Positions 1-6,826 are shown, counted from the stretch's first letter. The stretch is 12,986 bases of DNA from a bacterium (GCA_028711675.1 JAQTRT010000061.1:1-12986), one strand, 5' to 3'. Numbers and translations are program-made. The notes: a model not told the origin generated them from the sequence alone.

Positions 1-1
1 C

Positions 2-739
2 AACTGGGGCGGCGGGGACAGGTATCTGGAGATCCAGGTCGATGCGGATGTCATGCTGCCCAGGGAAAAACTGACCAGTGTCCTGTATTCCCTCTGGGCC
101 AGGGATGTAGAGGATAACTCCATCACGCATGAAAAAATAGTCACTGTGGGATGGAGTAAAGTGACCAACAAGCCGTCCATCTCTTCAGTACCTTCCGGCG
201 CTGTCCTGATGTTCACAGGCACAACCACCTGCCCGGCAGGATATACCGAGGTCGCGGCGTTCCGGAACAGGATACCCATAGGCGCGGACCTGAGCGGCGT
301 AGACCCTGATGTGCCCGACAATGTCAATCTTACAGGCGGGACCAAGAGCCATGACCATACAATATCGCATACCCATACCATGAGGAACCATACGCACGGC
401 GGGACAACGGACCCGGGCGGCATCGATCATTCCCACTCAACAGGCGGGGCCGAACCTTATTCCCCGGAAACCATCAGGACAGGGGATGCGTGGGTGAGCT
501 TCAGCGTAGGGCCCAGGCTGATCATGGGATATGACGCGGCAGGAGGCGGGGATAATATCGGCATGCAGGGATATCTACACACTCACAGCACGGGCGGAGC
601 TACGGCTTATTCCCATCAACATAATTTCGGTACAGGAGGCCCTTCGAACAATACTACGGACGATGCCAGTCCCGGCTCGACAGGCACCAGGACGCTTCTG
701 CCTCCTATCCTGACCGTGATCTTCTGCCAGAAGAATTAA
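2..739 (+). CDS. Tail-fibre/collar-like exported protein, 3' part (5' end outside window)
   Basis: The frame is open from the first bases of the window and ends at TAA 737-739, giving 245 visible residues. The ATG at 53 is unlikely to be the start, because the conserved-looking GGGDRYLEIQVD stretch lies upstream in the same frame. That stretch, followed by LPREKLTSVLYSLWARD, recalls a module found near the C-terminus of many secreted proteins of environmental bacteria. The next part, beginning PSGAVLMFTGTTTCPAGYTE, resembles phage tail-collar domains, and the protein ends LPPILTVIFCQKN, a typical terminus for such fibre tips. Between them lies a Gly/Thr/His-rich tip with six H-x-H motifs (HDH, HTH, HTH, HSH, HTH, HQH). 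In phage T4 gp37 such motifs bind iron between three chains; a similar trimeric tip here is inference. No phage structural genes lie nearby in the window, so a cell-surface or secreted fibre is as likely as a prophage remnant. Confidence 0.72.
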   Translation, partial: NWGGGDRYLEIQVDADVMLPREKLTSVLYSLWARDVEDNSITHEKIVTVGWSKVTNKPSISSVPSGAVLMFTGTTTCPAGYTEVAAFRNRIPIGADLSGVDPDVPDNVNLTGGTKSHDHTISHTHTMRNHTHGGTTDPGGIDHSHSTGGAEPYSPETIRTGDAWVSFSVGPRLIMGYDAAGGGDNIGMQGYLHTHSTGGATAYSHQHNFGTGGPSNNTTDDASPGSTGTRTLLPPILTVIFCQKN

Positions 740-813
740 ACGCTAAAAATAAATACACTTATTATTTTATTCATTCTACAATTTATTATAAAAAAGTCCT
801 GAAATGACCGCTA

Positions 814-1078
814 TTAAGGAAAATATTTATAAATATTTTTTCTTGGCAGTATCCTGATTAAAACCACATTTTTACCTTCGACCTTAAAACCCAGCCGGTA
901 GTCATTTATTCTGATCCTATAATAATCCTTATATCCTTTCAATTTTTTTATAAAAGGTATTTGGAACAATGAGTCTGCCTTTTTTACTAATTCTATCATA
1001 TAACCCGTTTTTTAGGAGGGAGGCAAGACGTATTTTTTCTAAATCCTTCTTTAAACTTTCTCTATACTCGGTGAGCAT
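814..1078 (-). pseudogene. RelE/ParE-family toxin, frameshifted
   Basis: The C-terminal two thirds (999-814) encodes a RelE/ParE-type sequence with KKLKGYKDYYRIRINDYRLG and a terminal RILPRKNIYKYFP, but that frame starts too late for the family. The missing N-terminus (MLTEYRESLKKDLEKIR) is in another frame from ATG 1078, overlapping the antitoxin end; that frame stops at 929. Removing one A from the six-A run (plus-strand T6 at 1008-1013) joins both frames into an 87-aa protein, the usual RelE length, reading through LLKTGYMIELVKKADS. The run also forms A AAA AAC in frame, but a -1 slip would reach TGA almost at once, so programmed -1 frameshifting does not rescue it. RelE-family toxins cleave mRNA at the ribosome; ParE relatives poison gyrase. 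Either the gene is dead or the run is a sequencing or assembly error. Confidence 0.75.
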
Positions 1079-1238
1079 ATTCTTTTTTCTGTAAAATTCT
1101 CATTATTTCGTTCTCTGACACTTTACCGGTCCTTTCCCCTTCTTCCATGGCTTTACCGAAAGCAAAATCCTCCAGTGCTTCATAAACAGCTGATTTAATG
1201 ATCTTTTTTAATTTTACTTCTTTTAAATTTTCAGCCAT
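1062..1238 (-). CDS. Small antitoxin partner of the RelE/ParE-type toxin
   Basis: A 58-aa protein runs from ATG 1238 to TAG 1062. It starts MAENLKEVKLKKIIKSAVYE and continues with EALEDFAFGKAMEEGERTGKVS. Its length, charge and helical pattern match small antitoxins found directly before RelE-type toxins; I recognise the type, not an exact family. A GAGG Shine-Dalgarno sits a few bases before the ATG, which supports the start. The toxin start codon at 1078 lies inside the last codons, a 17-base overlap typical of translational coupling. The reading frame is intact although the toxin frame is broken. The gene is AT-rich compared with the aldolase upstream, which fits horizontal acquisition. The likely role is binding and neutralising the toxin and perhaps repressing the promoter at 1274-1301. 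Confidence 0.7.
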   Translation of the reverse strand: MAENLKEVKLKKIIKSAVYEALEDFAFGKAMEEGERTGKVSENEIMRILQKKEYAHRV

Positions 1239-1273
1239 GATTAACCTCTACATAAATTTTTATCTTTGATATT

Positions 1274-1301
1274 ATTATAACATTTTTTTAAATAATGTCA
1301 A
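1274..1301 (-). promoter_or_regulatory. Sigma70-type promoter of the toxin-antitoxin cassette
   Basis: On the minus strand, TTGACA (1301-1296) is followed after 16 bases by TATAAT (1279-1274), both perfect consensus hexamers. Transcription would begin near 1267, about 28 bases before the antitoxin ATG. The -35 box lies just beyond the aldolase stop codon (1306-1304), so the cassette has its own promoter rather than depending on read-through. Confidence 0.75.
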
Positions 1302-1303
1302 TT

Positions 1304-2101
1304 CTATTCCTCGTTCAGTATCTTCATGGCCTCGTCCACCTTGCAGTTCCCGAACACAAGAGCGGACATGGCCTTCACGATCCTGAAGGGATTGCTGTGC
1401 TGGAAGATGTTCCGGCCGATGGAAACGCCCTTGCCGCCGGCCTGGAGGGACCAGTAGACCATTTCCAGAACGTCCCTGTCGGTCTCCATCTTCTCGCCGC
1501 CGGCAATGATAACAGGCGCCGGGCAGCCTTCCACAACTTTGGCGAAACTGTCCGGGTCCCCGGTATAATTGCATTTCACGATATCGGCCCCCAGCTCCGC
1601 TCCCACGCGCGCAGCCAGTTTTACCACTTCGACATCGGTCTCCTTTTTGATCTTTCCGCCCCTGGCATACATCATGGCCAGAAGGGGCATGCCCCATTCC
1701 ATGCACTGCTCGGATACATGGCCGAAGTCCCTGAGCATATTCGCCTCGTCATCGGCTCCGATGTTCACGTGGATGGAAACACCGTCCGCGCCCATCTTGA
1801 TGGCGCGTTCCACGGAGTTCACCAGGACCTTGTTGTTAGGGTCCGGGTTCAGGCTGGTGCTGGCAGACAGGTGAAGAATGAGGCCGATATCCCTGCCGTG
1901 GTGCCTGTGGCCGTAAAGCGGCAGGCCTGCATGCCCTATCACGGCATTAGCCCCGCCGTTAGCCACGCTATCCACGGCATGCCCCATATCGATAAGTCCT
2001 TTGATGGGGCCGACCGTGACCCCGTGGTCCATGGGCACAATGATGGTCCGGCCGGTCTCCCTGTCCCTGATCCTTTCCAGTCTTATCTGCTTGCCGATCA
2101 T
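1304..2101 (-). CDS. Class I aldolase, DhnA family (ADH synthase or fructose-bisphosphate aldolase)
   Basis: The 265-aa TIM-barrel enzyme has VPMDHGV near the N-terminus, GADGVSIHVNIG in the middle and GADIVKCNYTGD, whose Lys (residue 176 from this start) is the expected Schiff-base lysine. The phosphate-binding loop AGGEKMETD and the closing GVSIGRNIFQH are also present. The sequence resembles archaeal 2-amino-3,7-dideoxy-D-threo-hept-6-ulosonate synthase (the MJ0400 type, first step of an alternative shikimate route) at least as closely as DhnA fructose-bisphosphate aldolase; from memory I cannot separate the two. The frame extends to a GTG at 2128, but that codon lies in a dispersed repeat. 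ATG 2101 has an AGGAG six bases upstream and is preferred. No partner dehydroquinate-synthase-II gene is visible, which slightly favours glycolytic or gluconeogenic aldolase. Confidence 0.88.
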   Translation of the reverse strand: MIGKQIRLERIRDRETGRTIIVPMDHGVTVGPIKGLIDMGHAVDSVANGGANAVIGHAGLPLYGHRHHGRDIGLILHLSASTSLNPDPNNKVLVNSVERAIKMGADGVSIHVNIGADDEANMLRDFGHVSEQCMEWGMPLLAMMYARGGKIKKETDVEVVKLAARVGAELGADIVKCNYTGDPDSFAKVVEGCPAPVIIAGGEKMETDRDVLEMVYWSLQAGGKGVSIGRNIFQHSNPFRIVKAMSALVFGNCKVDEAMKILNEE

Positions 2102-2107
2102 ATTGGT

Positions 2108-2113
2108 CTCCTG
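2108..2113 (-). promoter_or_regulatory. Ribosome binding site deciding the aldolase start
   Basis: The minus strand reads ACAGGAGACCAATATG, placing AGGAG six bases before ATG 2101. The longer GTG-initiated form at 2128 has no such site and begins inside repeat DNA. Confidence 0.65.
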
Positions 2114-2123
2114 TATTTTTTCT

Positions 2124-2146
2124 GCCACGAAGACACAAAGGCACGA
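2124..2146 (-). repeat. Dispersed GTGCCTT/GTGTCTT repeat, copy 1
   Basis: The minus strand carries a 23-base unit built from near-tandem 8-9 base blocks (cGTGcCTT tGTGtCTT cGTGgC). It matches copy 2 at 2281-2303 in 20 of 23 positions, in the opposite orientation. Similar sequences are scattered through intergenic DNA of several environmental bacterial phyla (general recollection). Confidence 0.6.
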
Positions 2147-2157
2147 AGAAAAACAGT

Positions 2158-2240
2158 AAAAGCCATAAAGGTTACAAAGGCAATAAAGATAAAAAACAAT
2201 CTTTTTCTTTTATCGTTATCGCCTTAAATATTTATAGCAT
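2158..2240. repeat. Imperfect AAAGGC-rich palindrome, copy 1
   Basis: The left arm (about 2162-2195) and the reverse complement of the right arm (about 2205-2239) share GC-ATAAA, AGGC-ATA and GATAAAA blocks in the same order. It lies in the spacer between the TPR gene and the aldolase, inside the inverted pair of GTG/CTT repeats. It resembles the palindrome at 3207-3303. It may form a hairpin in the transcript, but no proper terminator U-run follows. Confidence 0.45.
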
Positions 2241-2280
2241 TTGAATGACTGCTGATTCCTGCCGGCTGATCCCCTTCTTT

Positions 2281-2303
2281 TTGTGCCTTCGTGTCTTAGT
2301 GGC
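2281..2303 (+). repeat. Dispersed GTGCCTT/GTGTCTT repeat, copy 2
   Basis: This is the inverted partner of the unit at 2124-2146, with three differences in 23 bases. It ends six bases before the stop codon of the TPR gene (2311-2309), so the pair brackets the whole TPR-aldolase spacer. Confidence 0.6.
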
Positions 2304-2308
2304 CGGTT

Positions 2309-3181
2309 TTATTTATATTCCAGAAAATTCTCTTTAATGAACCTCACTTTCTGACGGGCCTGTTCGCAATAAGGGCTGTCCGGGTACTGGTCCACTACCT
2401 TTTGAAAATTATCCCGGGCCTTCTCCATATCCCTTATTTCCGGCTCTGTCTGGTAAAGATCAGCCAGGGAAAAATAAGCGTCATCCATGCTGTTTGAATT
2501 GGGATATTTCTTGATGATGGTCTCGCAGGCCGTAATGGCGTTCCTGTACTGCCGGAGAGCGATATAAACTTTGGCCTTGAGAAGATAAGATTCCGGTGCG
2601 ACCGGTTTATTGCCGTATTTCTGGCCAAGCAGGCTCAGGAATTTCAAGCTGTTGGTATAATCGTTATTCCGGAAATAAATATAACCGATACGGTAATAAG
2701 CAGGCGCGGCATAATCGCTGTCAGGATAATCCTGGATGATCTTGCTGTAATACATCATGGCCTCATCCAGCCTGCCGGTATTGAGCTTCAACTCGGCAAG
2801 GTAATAGGTGGTCTCGAACTTTAGTTTGGTATCCGGAAATCTCTGGAGGAGGTCAATGAAAATATCCTCCGACTCCCTGTAATTCCCCTCCTGGAAAAGG
2901 CCTTTGGCGGTTTGAAAAAGCTGGTCCTCTTCGGACAGGCTTACTTCCCGTTTTTTAACCGCGGCATTCGTCTTTTTGGTTTTTATCGGCTTGAATGCGT
3001 TGGTGGCTTTTATGACCTTCTCCTCTTTTTTCTTCCCGGCCTGAAGGGGTTTTTCTTCGGAAAGAAAACCGGCTTCCGACAGGAAAATATGGAAATTCAG
3101 GAATTTCATGACGTTCTGGTTGGTCATCTGGGCCGATAAATTAGTTGCCGCGAGTAAAAAAAATATTAAAGCATATCGCAT
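2309..3181 (-). CDS. Secreted TPR protein (BamD/YbgF-like repeats)
   Basis: The 290-aa protein opens with a signal peptide (MRYALIFFLLAATNLSAQ, likely cleaved after Ala17). There is no lipobox cysteine, so it should be periplasmic rather than a lipoprotein. A charged, Lys-rich linker covers about residues 42-80. Four to five tetratricopeptide repeats follow, at roughly 85-117, 122-155, 158-190, 196-228 and 233-271. Each ends in the pattern seen in BamD and the YbgF/CpoB C-terminal domain (RFPDTKLKFE, DYPDSDYAAPAYYRIG, KYPNSNSMDDAYFSLA, QYPDSPYCEQARQK). Such repeats bind partner proteins in envelope assembly or division. The true partner is unknown, and no Tol-Pal or BAM gene is visible. It is the last gene of the smc-led cluster, 122 bases after the previous stop, with an AAGG ten bases before its ATG. 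Confidence 0.75.
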   Translation of the reverse strand: MRYALIFFLLAATNLSAQMTNQNVMKFLNFHIFLSEAGFLSEEKPLQAGKKKEEKVIKATNAFKPIKTKKTNAAVKKREVSLSEEDQLFQTAKGLFQEGNYRESEDIFIDLLQRFPDTKLKFETTYYLAELKLNTGRLDEAMMYYSKIIQDYPDSDYAAPAYYRIGYIYFRNNDYTNSLKFLSLLGQKYGNKPVAPESYLLKAKVYIALRQYRNAITACETIIKKYPNSNSMDDAYFSLADLYQTEPEIRDMEKARDNFQKVVDQYPDSPYCEQARQKVRFIKENFLEYK

Positions 3182-3206
3182 ATCAACTATACCTTTTTCA
3201 TACTCT

Positions 3207-3303
3207 GAAGGCCCTAAAGGTTTTAGAGGCTTTAAAGGCTGTAAAAGATAAAAAAAAATTTTCCTTTAATCCCTTTATAGCCTTTAAAACCTTTTAAGCC
3301 TTC
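3207..3303. repeat. Long imperfect AAAGG/CCTTT palindrome, copy 2
   Basis: The left arm from 3207 and the reverse complement of the right arm ending at 3303 both read GAAGGC-nnn-AAAGGTTTTA-n-AGGCT-n-TAAAGG, matching at most positions over about 45 bases around an A/T-rich centre. It begins directly after the stop codon (3306-3304) of the membrane-protein gene and fills nearly the whole gap to the TPR gene. It is composed of degenerate TAAAGGC-like units related to those at 2158-2240. It could act as an mRNA hairpin attenuating or protecting the upstream message. Confidence 0.55.
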
Positions 3304-3837
3304 CTATTTCAGGTTCGTAAAGATCTGGCTTTCAGCTTTCTTTATGACCGGTCTTTTATTCTCTGTCCGGGAGTTCGAACTACTCTCCATCCTCTCTTCC
3401 ATACCCTTGTAATGCTCTTCGTCCTGTTTTTCCTCCAGGTTGAACTTGATCTGTCTTTTCAGTTCATCCTCTGTCTTGATATCGTTATCGAAGATATTGA
3501 ACGCGAACAGGTCCAGACCCAGTTTGTCCGACTGGTCAGGCCCCAGTTCATCCCCTTTTTCATTAATGATGGAAAGGTCTTCTTTGATGGTATTCACTTT
3601 TACGGAATACAGCTTTGGCTCAAAGGTTTCCGCATCCAGCGTGAAAGGGAACGGTTTGGGGTCCATGAGCGTCTTTTCCCCGGAAGCAGTCCCCGGCTTA
3701 TCCCGGGGAAGGATATCCTCAACATAGGAATAATCGAGCGAAGCCTTCTTCTTCCCTTTCTGGTACCCGACAACAATAGCCACGAGCCATATAACAATAA
3801 AAAAAAGGCCTATTATGTATTTAATATTCCTGTCCAT
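3304..3837 (-). CDS. Single-pass membrane protein of unknown function
   Basis: A 177-aa protein I do not recognise. Residues about 6-24 (KYIIGLFFIVIWLVAIVVGY) form one transmembrane helix followed at once by KGKKK. By the positive-inside rule this suggests either a cytoplasmic C-terminal domain or an uncleaved anchor. The remaining 150 residues are hydrophilic, acidic and basic by turns, with an E/K-rich, probably helical segment (about 120-150) and a Ser/Arg/Lys-rich tail. The gene starts 15 bases after the smc stop and ends just before a long palindrome. No clear Shine-Dalgarno precedes the ATG, so translation may depend on coupling to smc. A membrane-anchored helper of the SMC protein is possible but rests only on position. 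Confidence 0.6.
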   Translation of the reverse strand: MDRNIKYIIGLFFIVIWLVAIVVGYQKGKKKASLDYSYVEDILPRDKPGTASGEKTLMDPKPFPFTLDAETFEPKLYSVKVNTIKEDLSIINEKGDELGPDQSDKLGLDLFAFNIFDNDIKTEDELKRQIKFNLEEKQDEEHYKGMEERMESSSNSRTENKRPVIKKAESQIFTNLK

Positions 3838-3852
3838 GGAAAGAAATATATA

Positions 3853-6597
3853 TTATTTAATAAATTCGTCAATCTTTTCTTTTCGAAGCTCAAGGGAGAT
3901 GATCTTGGAGATGCCCTTCTCCTCCATTGTTACGCCGTACAGATAATCCGTATTGGCGATGGTCTGTTTGTTATGCGAAACAATGAGGAACTGGGTATTC
4001 TTGGAGAATTCCTTCATGATGTTAATGAACTTGATGTTATTCTGCTCGTCAAGGGCCGCGTCGATCTCATCCAGTACGCAGAACGGGCTTGGTTTCACAA
4101 GAAAGATGGCAAAAAGAAGTCCGATGGCCAGGAGCGTGCGTTCCCCGCCTGAAAGCCAGGCATAGGAATTGATCTTCTTGCCGGGCGGCTGGGCGTTGAT
4201 CTCAATACCCGTCTCCAGGATATTCTCCGGGTCCACCAGGATCAGGTCCGCTTTGCCGCCGCCGAATATCCTCCGGAAGATCTGGTGGAAATTCTCGCGG
4301 ACCTTGTCAAAGGTTTCCATGAAAAGCTTCACGGATTCCTTGTTCACCTCTTCGATGATCTGCATCAGGTCGTTCTGGGCCTTTAAAAGGTCTTCCTTCT
4401 GCTCGATATGGAAATGATAGCGTTTATTCACGTCCTCATAAAGTTCCTCGGCCAGCTGGTTCACGTGGCCCAGTTCCTTTATCTGGAACTTGATATTATC
4501 GATCTCTTCGGACAAGGCCTTCTCGTCGATGTTCTCATTCAGGCCCTGGATCGCGTCCTGGATCTTCACGTCGAACTCATGGTACAGGTATCTTTCGTAT
4601 TCCTTTACTTCAGCCTCTGCGTCCAGCCTTTTCTCTTTCTGTTTTTCAATGGAATCCTCCAGGCTGTCCAGTTTGTTCATCAGTTCGCCTATCTTATCCT
4701 TCCGCTTCATCATATTCTGGTTCTGCTGGTGCATATCCTCTTCAAAACGCAGGATCTGTCTGTCGATCTCCTCGCATTTCCTGCCGTGATCCTCTATCTC
4801 GAGCTTCAGCCTGCTCACATTCTCCGAAAGCTGGCGGCTTTCAGTCTCCAGTTCCCTGATCTCGGAATTAAAACTGTTCAGGTAAGCATTGTTCTTCTGG
4901 AGCAGGTCCTTGAGACCTGTCACTTCCTTGTGGATGTCGCTCACAGAGTGTTTGAGATCGCCCCGGACAGCCTCCAGCTCGCTCCTTTTCTGCATCAGGG
5001 TGCTGATGTTTTTCGTAATCTCCTCGTTGTCGGTCTCCAGGAGGCTGATCTTGTTCTGGTCCGCGATCAGCTGTTCCATCAGGCTGTTGATGGTCCGGTC
5101 GATCTTCTCTTTCTTGGCATAACTGCCGTTCTCGTCGAAGATAAGGTTCTTGAACTCGTCCTGGTGGATGGTAAGATCGTTCAGAAGGGCTTTCAGGTCC
5201 TGCAGGCCGTTGAGAAGAGCGGTAACCTGCTCCGGGCTGTGGTTCTGAAGAAGCTGGTTCAGGCCGTCCTCAACTTTCCGGATCATTTCCAGGATATCGT
5301 TCTTCAAACTGGCCTGGTTATCCTGCTGCCCCTCTACTTCCCTTTTTTTCTTGTCGATCTCCATGACGAACTCATCCGTCACTTTTCTCAGTTCGATCTT
5401 CAGCTCTTCTATCCTGACCCTGTTGTTCTCTATCTCGATCTTGAAATTCTCTTTGTGTCTGGCATTGACCAGTTTTTTCTCTTCCAGGAGCGATATCTCC
5501 TCCAGGATCTTATTGTACTTCACATCGCATTCTTCTTTCTGGGCCGTGAATTTGACCAGGTCCGATTCCAGGACCTGTATCCTCTCCTGTCCGGCCTGGT
5601 TCTCCCGGACAAGATTCCCGCTCTGCTCTTTTTTATTGTCGATATCCTTCTGGTTCTTCTCCAGAGACTTCTCATACAGTTCGATCTTATCGCTGTTGTT
5701 CCTGATATATCCCTGATACTGGACCTTTTCCTTCTCGAACTGGTTCTTGGTCTGGTTGAACTCAAGGATCTGCTGGTTGATCTTCTCGATCTCCGTGTTC
5801 AAAGATGAATTCTCGGTCCTTAACTGGACCTTCCTGTCGTTCAGTTCATTGATCTTCCTCTCCAGTTCCTGCATCCGGACATGGGCAGCCCGGTACCTGT
5901 TCCCGTACAACTCGATCTCCCGGCTCTTGAGCTGTTCCTGCTTTTCCCTGAAGATCTTGGCCTTTTCCCACTGGGCCTTCAGGGACTCCTTTTCTTTCTC
6001 CAGCTCTTTCAGAAGCACGTTGATCTGTTCCAGGTTATGGTTCGTGGATTCCAGTCTGGAGAGCGTCTCTTTCTTCCGGATCTTGAATTTGGAAATACCG
6101 GCCGCTTCCTCAAAGATAGCGCGCCGTTCCTCGGGTTTATTGGAAAGGATCATGTCTATCTTGCCCTGTTCCATGAAGGAATACGCGCCCTTGCCCACTC
6201 CGGTATCGGCGAACAGGTCATAGATATCCTTCAGCCGTACGCTGTTCTTGTTGATAAAATATTCGGTCTCGCCGGAGCCGAAAACCCGCCGTTTGACCGA
6301 AACCTCATTATATTTTACAGGCAGAGTAAGGTCGGAATTATTAAAGACGATCTCCACTTCAGCCATGCCCAGAGGTTTATGCTCCTCGGTGCCTGCGAAG
6401 ATGATGTCCCGGACATTATCTCCGCGCAGGGAATGGACGTTCTTTTCACCCAGGGCCCATTTCAGGGAATCCACAATGTTGCTCTTCCCGCAGCCGTTGG
6501 GTCCGACAATACCGATCACGCCTTCCTTCAATTCTATCTCGGTCTTGTATGCAAAAGACTTAAAACCATGAATGACCAATTTTTTAATAAATTGCAT
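3853..6597 (-). CDS. smc: Chromosome segregation ATPase SMC, short form lacking a recognisable hinge
   Basis: The 914-aa protein has both ABC-type ATPase halves. The N-terminal half has Walker A GPNGCGKS at 32-39, then the Q-loop region FMEQGKIDMILSNKPEERRA with Gln144. The C-terminal half has signature LSGGE at 815-819, Walker B FCVLDE with catalytic Glu844, D-loop ALDEQN and switch His875. Heptad-rich coiled coil fills about 175-780. SMC compacts chromosomes as a dimer, normally joined at a roughly 120-residue globular hinge, and typical bacterial SMCs are near 1,180 aa. Here the mid-protein stretch (about 405-510) is charged and helical, and I see none of the glycine-rich hinge hallmarks. 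The FMEQG motif and reduced length recall spirochaete SMCs (from memory). It leads a minus-strand cluster, with GGAG ten bases before the ATG and a strong promoter. No scpA or scpB is visible nearby. RecN/SbcC alternatives fit the head motifs less well. Confidence 0.88.
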   Translation of the reverse strand: MQFIKKLVIHGFKSFAYKTEIELKEGVIGIVGPNGCGKSNIVDSLKWALGEKNVHSLRGDNVRDIIFAGTEEHKPLGMAEVEIVFNNSDLTLPVKYNEVSVKRRVFGSGETEYFINKNSVRLKDIYDLFADTGVGKGAYSFMEQGKIDMILSNKPEERRAIFEEAAGISKFKIRKKETLSRLESTNHNLEQINVLLKELEKEKESLKAQWEKAKIFREKQEQLKSREIELYGNRYRAAHVRMQELERKINELNDRKVQLRTENSSLNTEIEKINQQILEFNQTKNQFEKEKVQYQGYIRNNSDKIELYEKSLEKNQKDIDNKKEQSGNLVRENQAGQERIQVLESDLVKFTAQKEECDVKYNKILEEISLLEEKKLVNARHKENFKIEIENNRVRIEELKIELRKVTDEFVMEIDKKKREVEGQQDNQASLKNDILEMIRKVEDGLNQLLQNHSPEQVTALLNGLQDLKALLNDLTIHQDEFKNLIFDENGSYAKKEKIDRTINSLMEQLIADQNKISLLETDNEEITKNISTLMQKRSELEAVRGDLKHSVSDIHKEVTGLKDLLQKNNAYLNSFNSEIRELETESRQLSENVSRLKLEIEDHGRKCEEIDRQILRFEEDMHQQNQNMMKRKDKIGELMNKLDSLEDSIEKQKEKRLDAEAEVKEYERYLYHEFDVKIQDAIQGLNENIDEKALSEEIDNIKFQIKELGHVNQLAEELYEDVNKRYHFHIEQKEDLLKAQNDLMQIIEEVNKESVKLFMETFDKVRENFHQIFRRIFGGGKADLILVDPENILETGIEINAQPPGKKINSYAWLSGGERTLLAIGLLFAIFLVKPSPFCVLDEIDAALDEQNNIKFINIMKEFSKNTQFLIVSHNKQTIANTDYLYGVTMEEKGISKIISLELRKEKIDEFIK

Positions 6598-6636
6598 CTC
6601 TTAATTTCTCCGGATTTCCAGTGTAAAATTTGATAT

Positions 6637-6664
6637 ACTATAATAAATAAATATTTACTGTCAA
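6637..6664 (-). promoter_or_regulatory. Sigma70-type promoter of smc
   Basis: On the minus strand, TTGACA (6664-6659) and TATAGT (6642-6637) are separated by 16 bases. Transcription would start near 6630, leaving a leader of about 32 bases that carries the GGAG at 6611-6608 before ATG 6597. Confidence 0.7.
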
Positions 6665-6693
6665 TAGATATTATTTTATTCAGCTCATGTTCC

Positions 6694-6786
6694 GGGGGAC
6701 GGTGCTTGACATTTTGACATTTATACTCAAATTAAGCGCTTTTCGATATTTTAGATAAAATGTCAAAATGTCAAGCACCGTCCCCC
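6694..6786. repeat. 93-bp palindromic element with perfect 29-bp inverted arms (REP/MITE-like)
   Basis: The arms at 6694-6722 and 6758-6786 are exact reverse complements. Each begins at its outer end with GGGGGACGGTGCTTGACA and contains two TTGACA-like blocks. The 35-base centre is AT-rich. Similar GGGGACGG-ended palindromes occur in many copies in some bacterial genomes, where they are linked to REP-associated (RAYT, IS200-like) transposases (general recollection; none is encoded here). I see no convincing target-site duplication. It sits in the spacer between the divergent smc and giant-protein genes, where its hairpin could also block read-through in both directions. Confidence 0.75.
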
Positions 6787-6826
6787 ACCCCATAGACCCT
6801 TTTAATTTAAAAAAACCGGATTGAAC

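Noticed and set aside
1007..1014. Programmed -1 frameshift at A AAA AAC in the toxin gene
   Set aside because: A -1 slip leads to a TGA within a few codons; the toxin C-terminus is in the +1 frame.
1295..2227. Long open frame on the plus strand opposite the aldolase
   Set aside because: It mirrors the aldolase, whose motifs are unmistakable; the antisense translation has no recognisable domain.
4408..5808. 466-codon open frame on the plus strand inside smc
   Set aside because: Its Leu/Val/Phe-rich translation is the antisense shadow of coiled-coil codons, with no plausible start context.
6706..6740. Inward promoters from the TTGACA blocks of the 93-bp palindrome
   Set aside because: No acceptable -10 hexamer lies 16-18 bases downstream on either strand.
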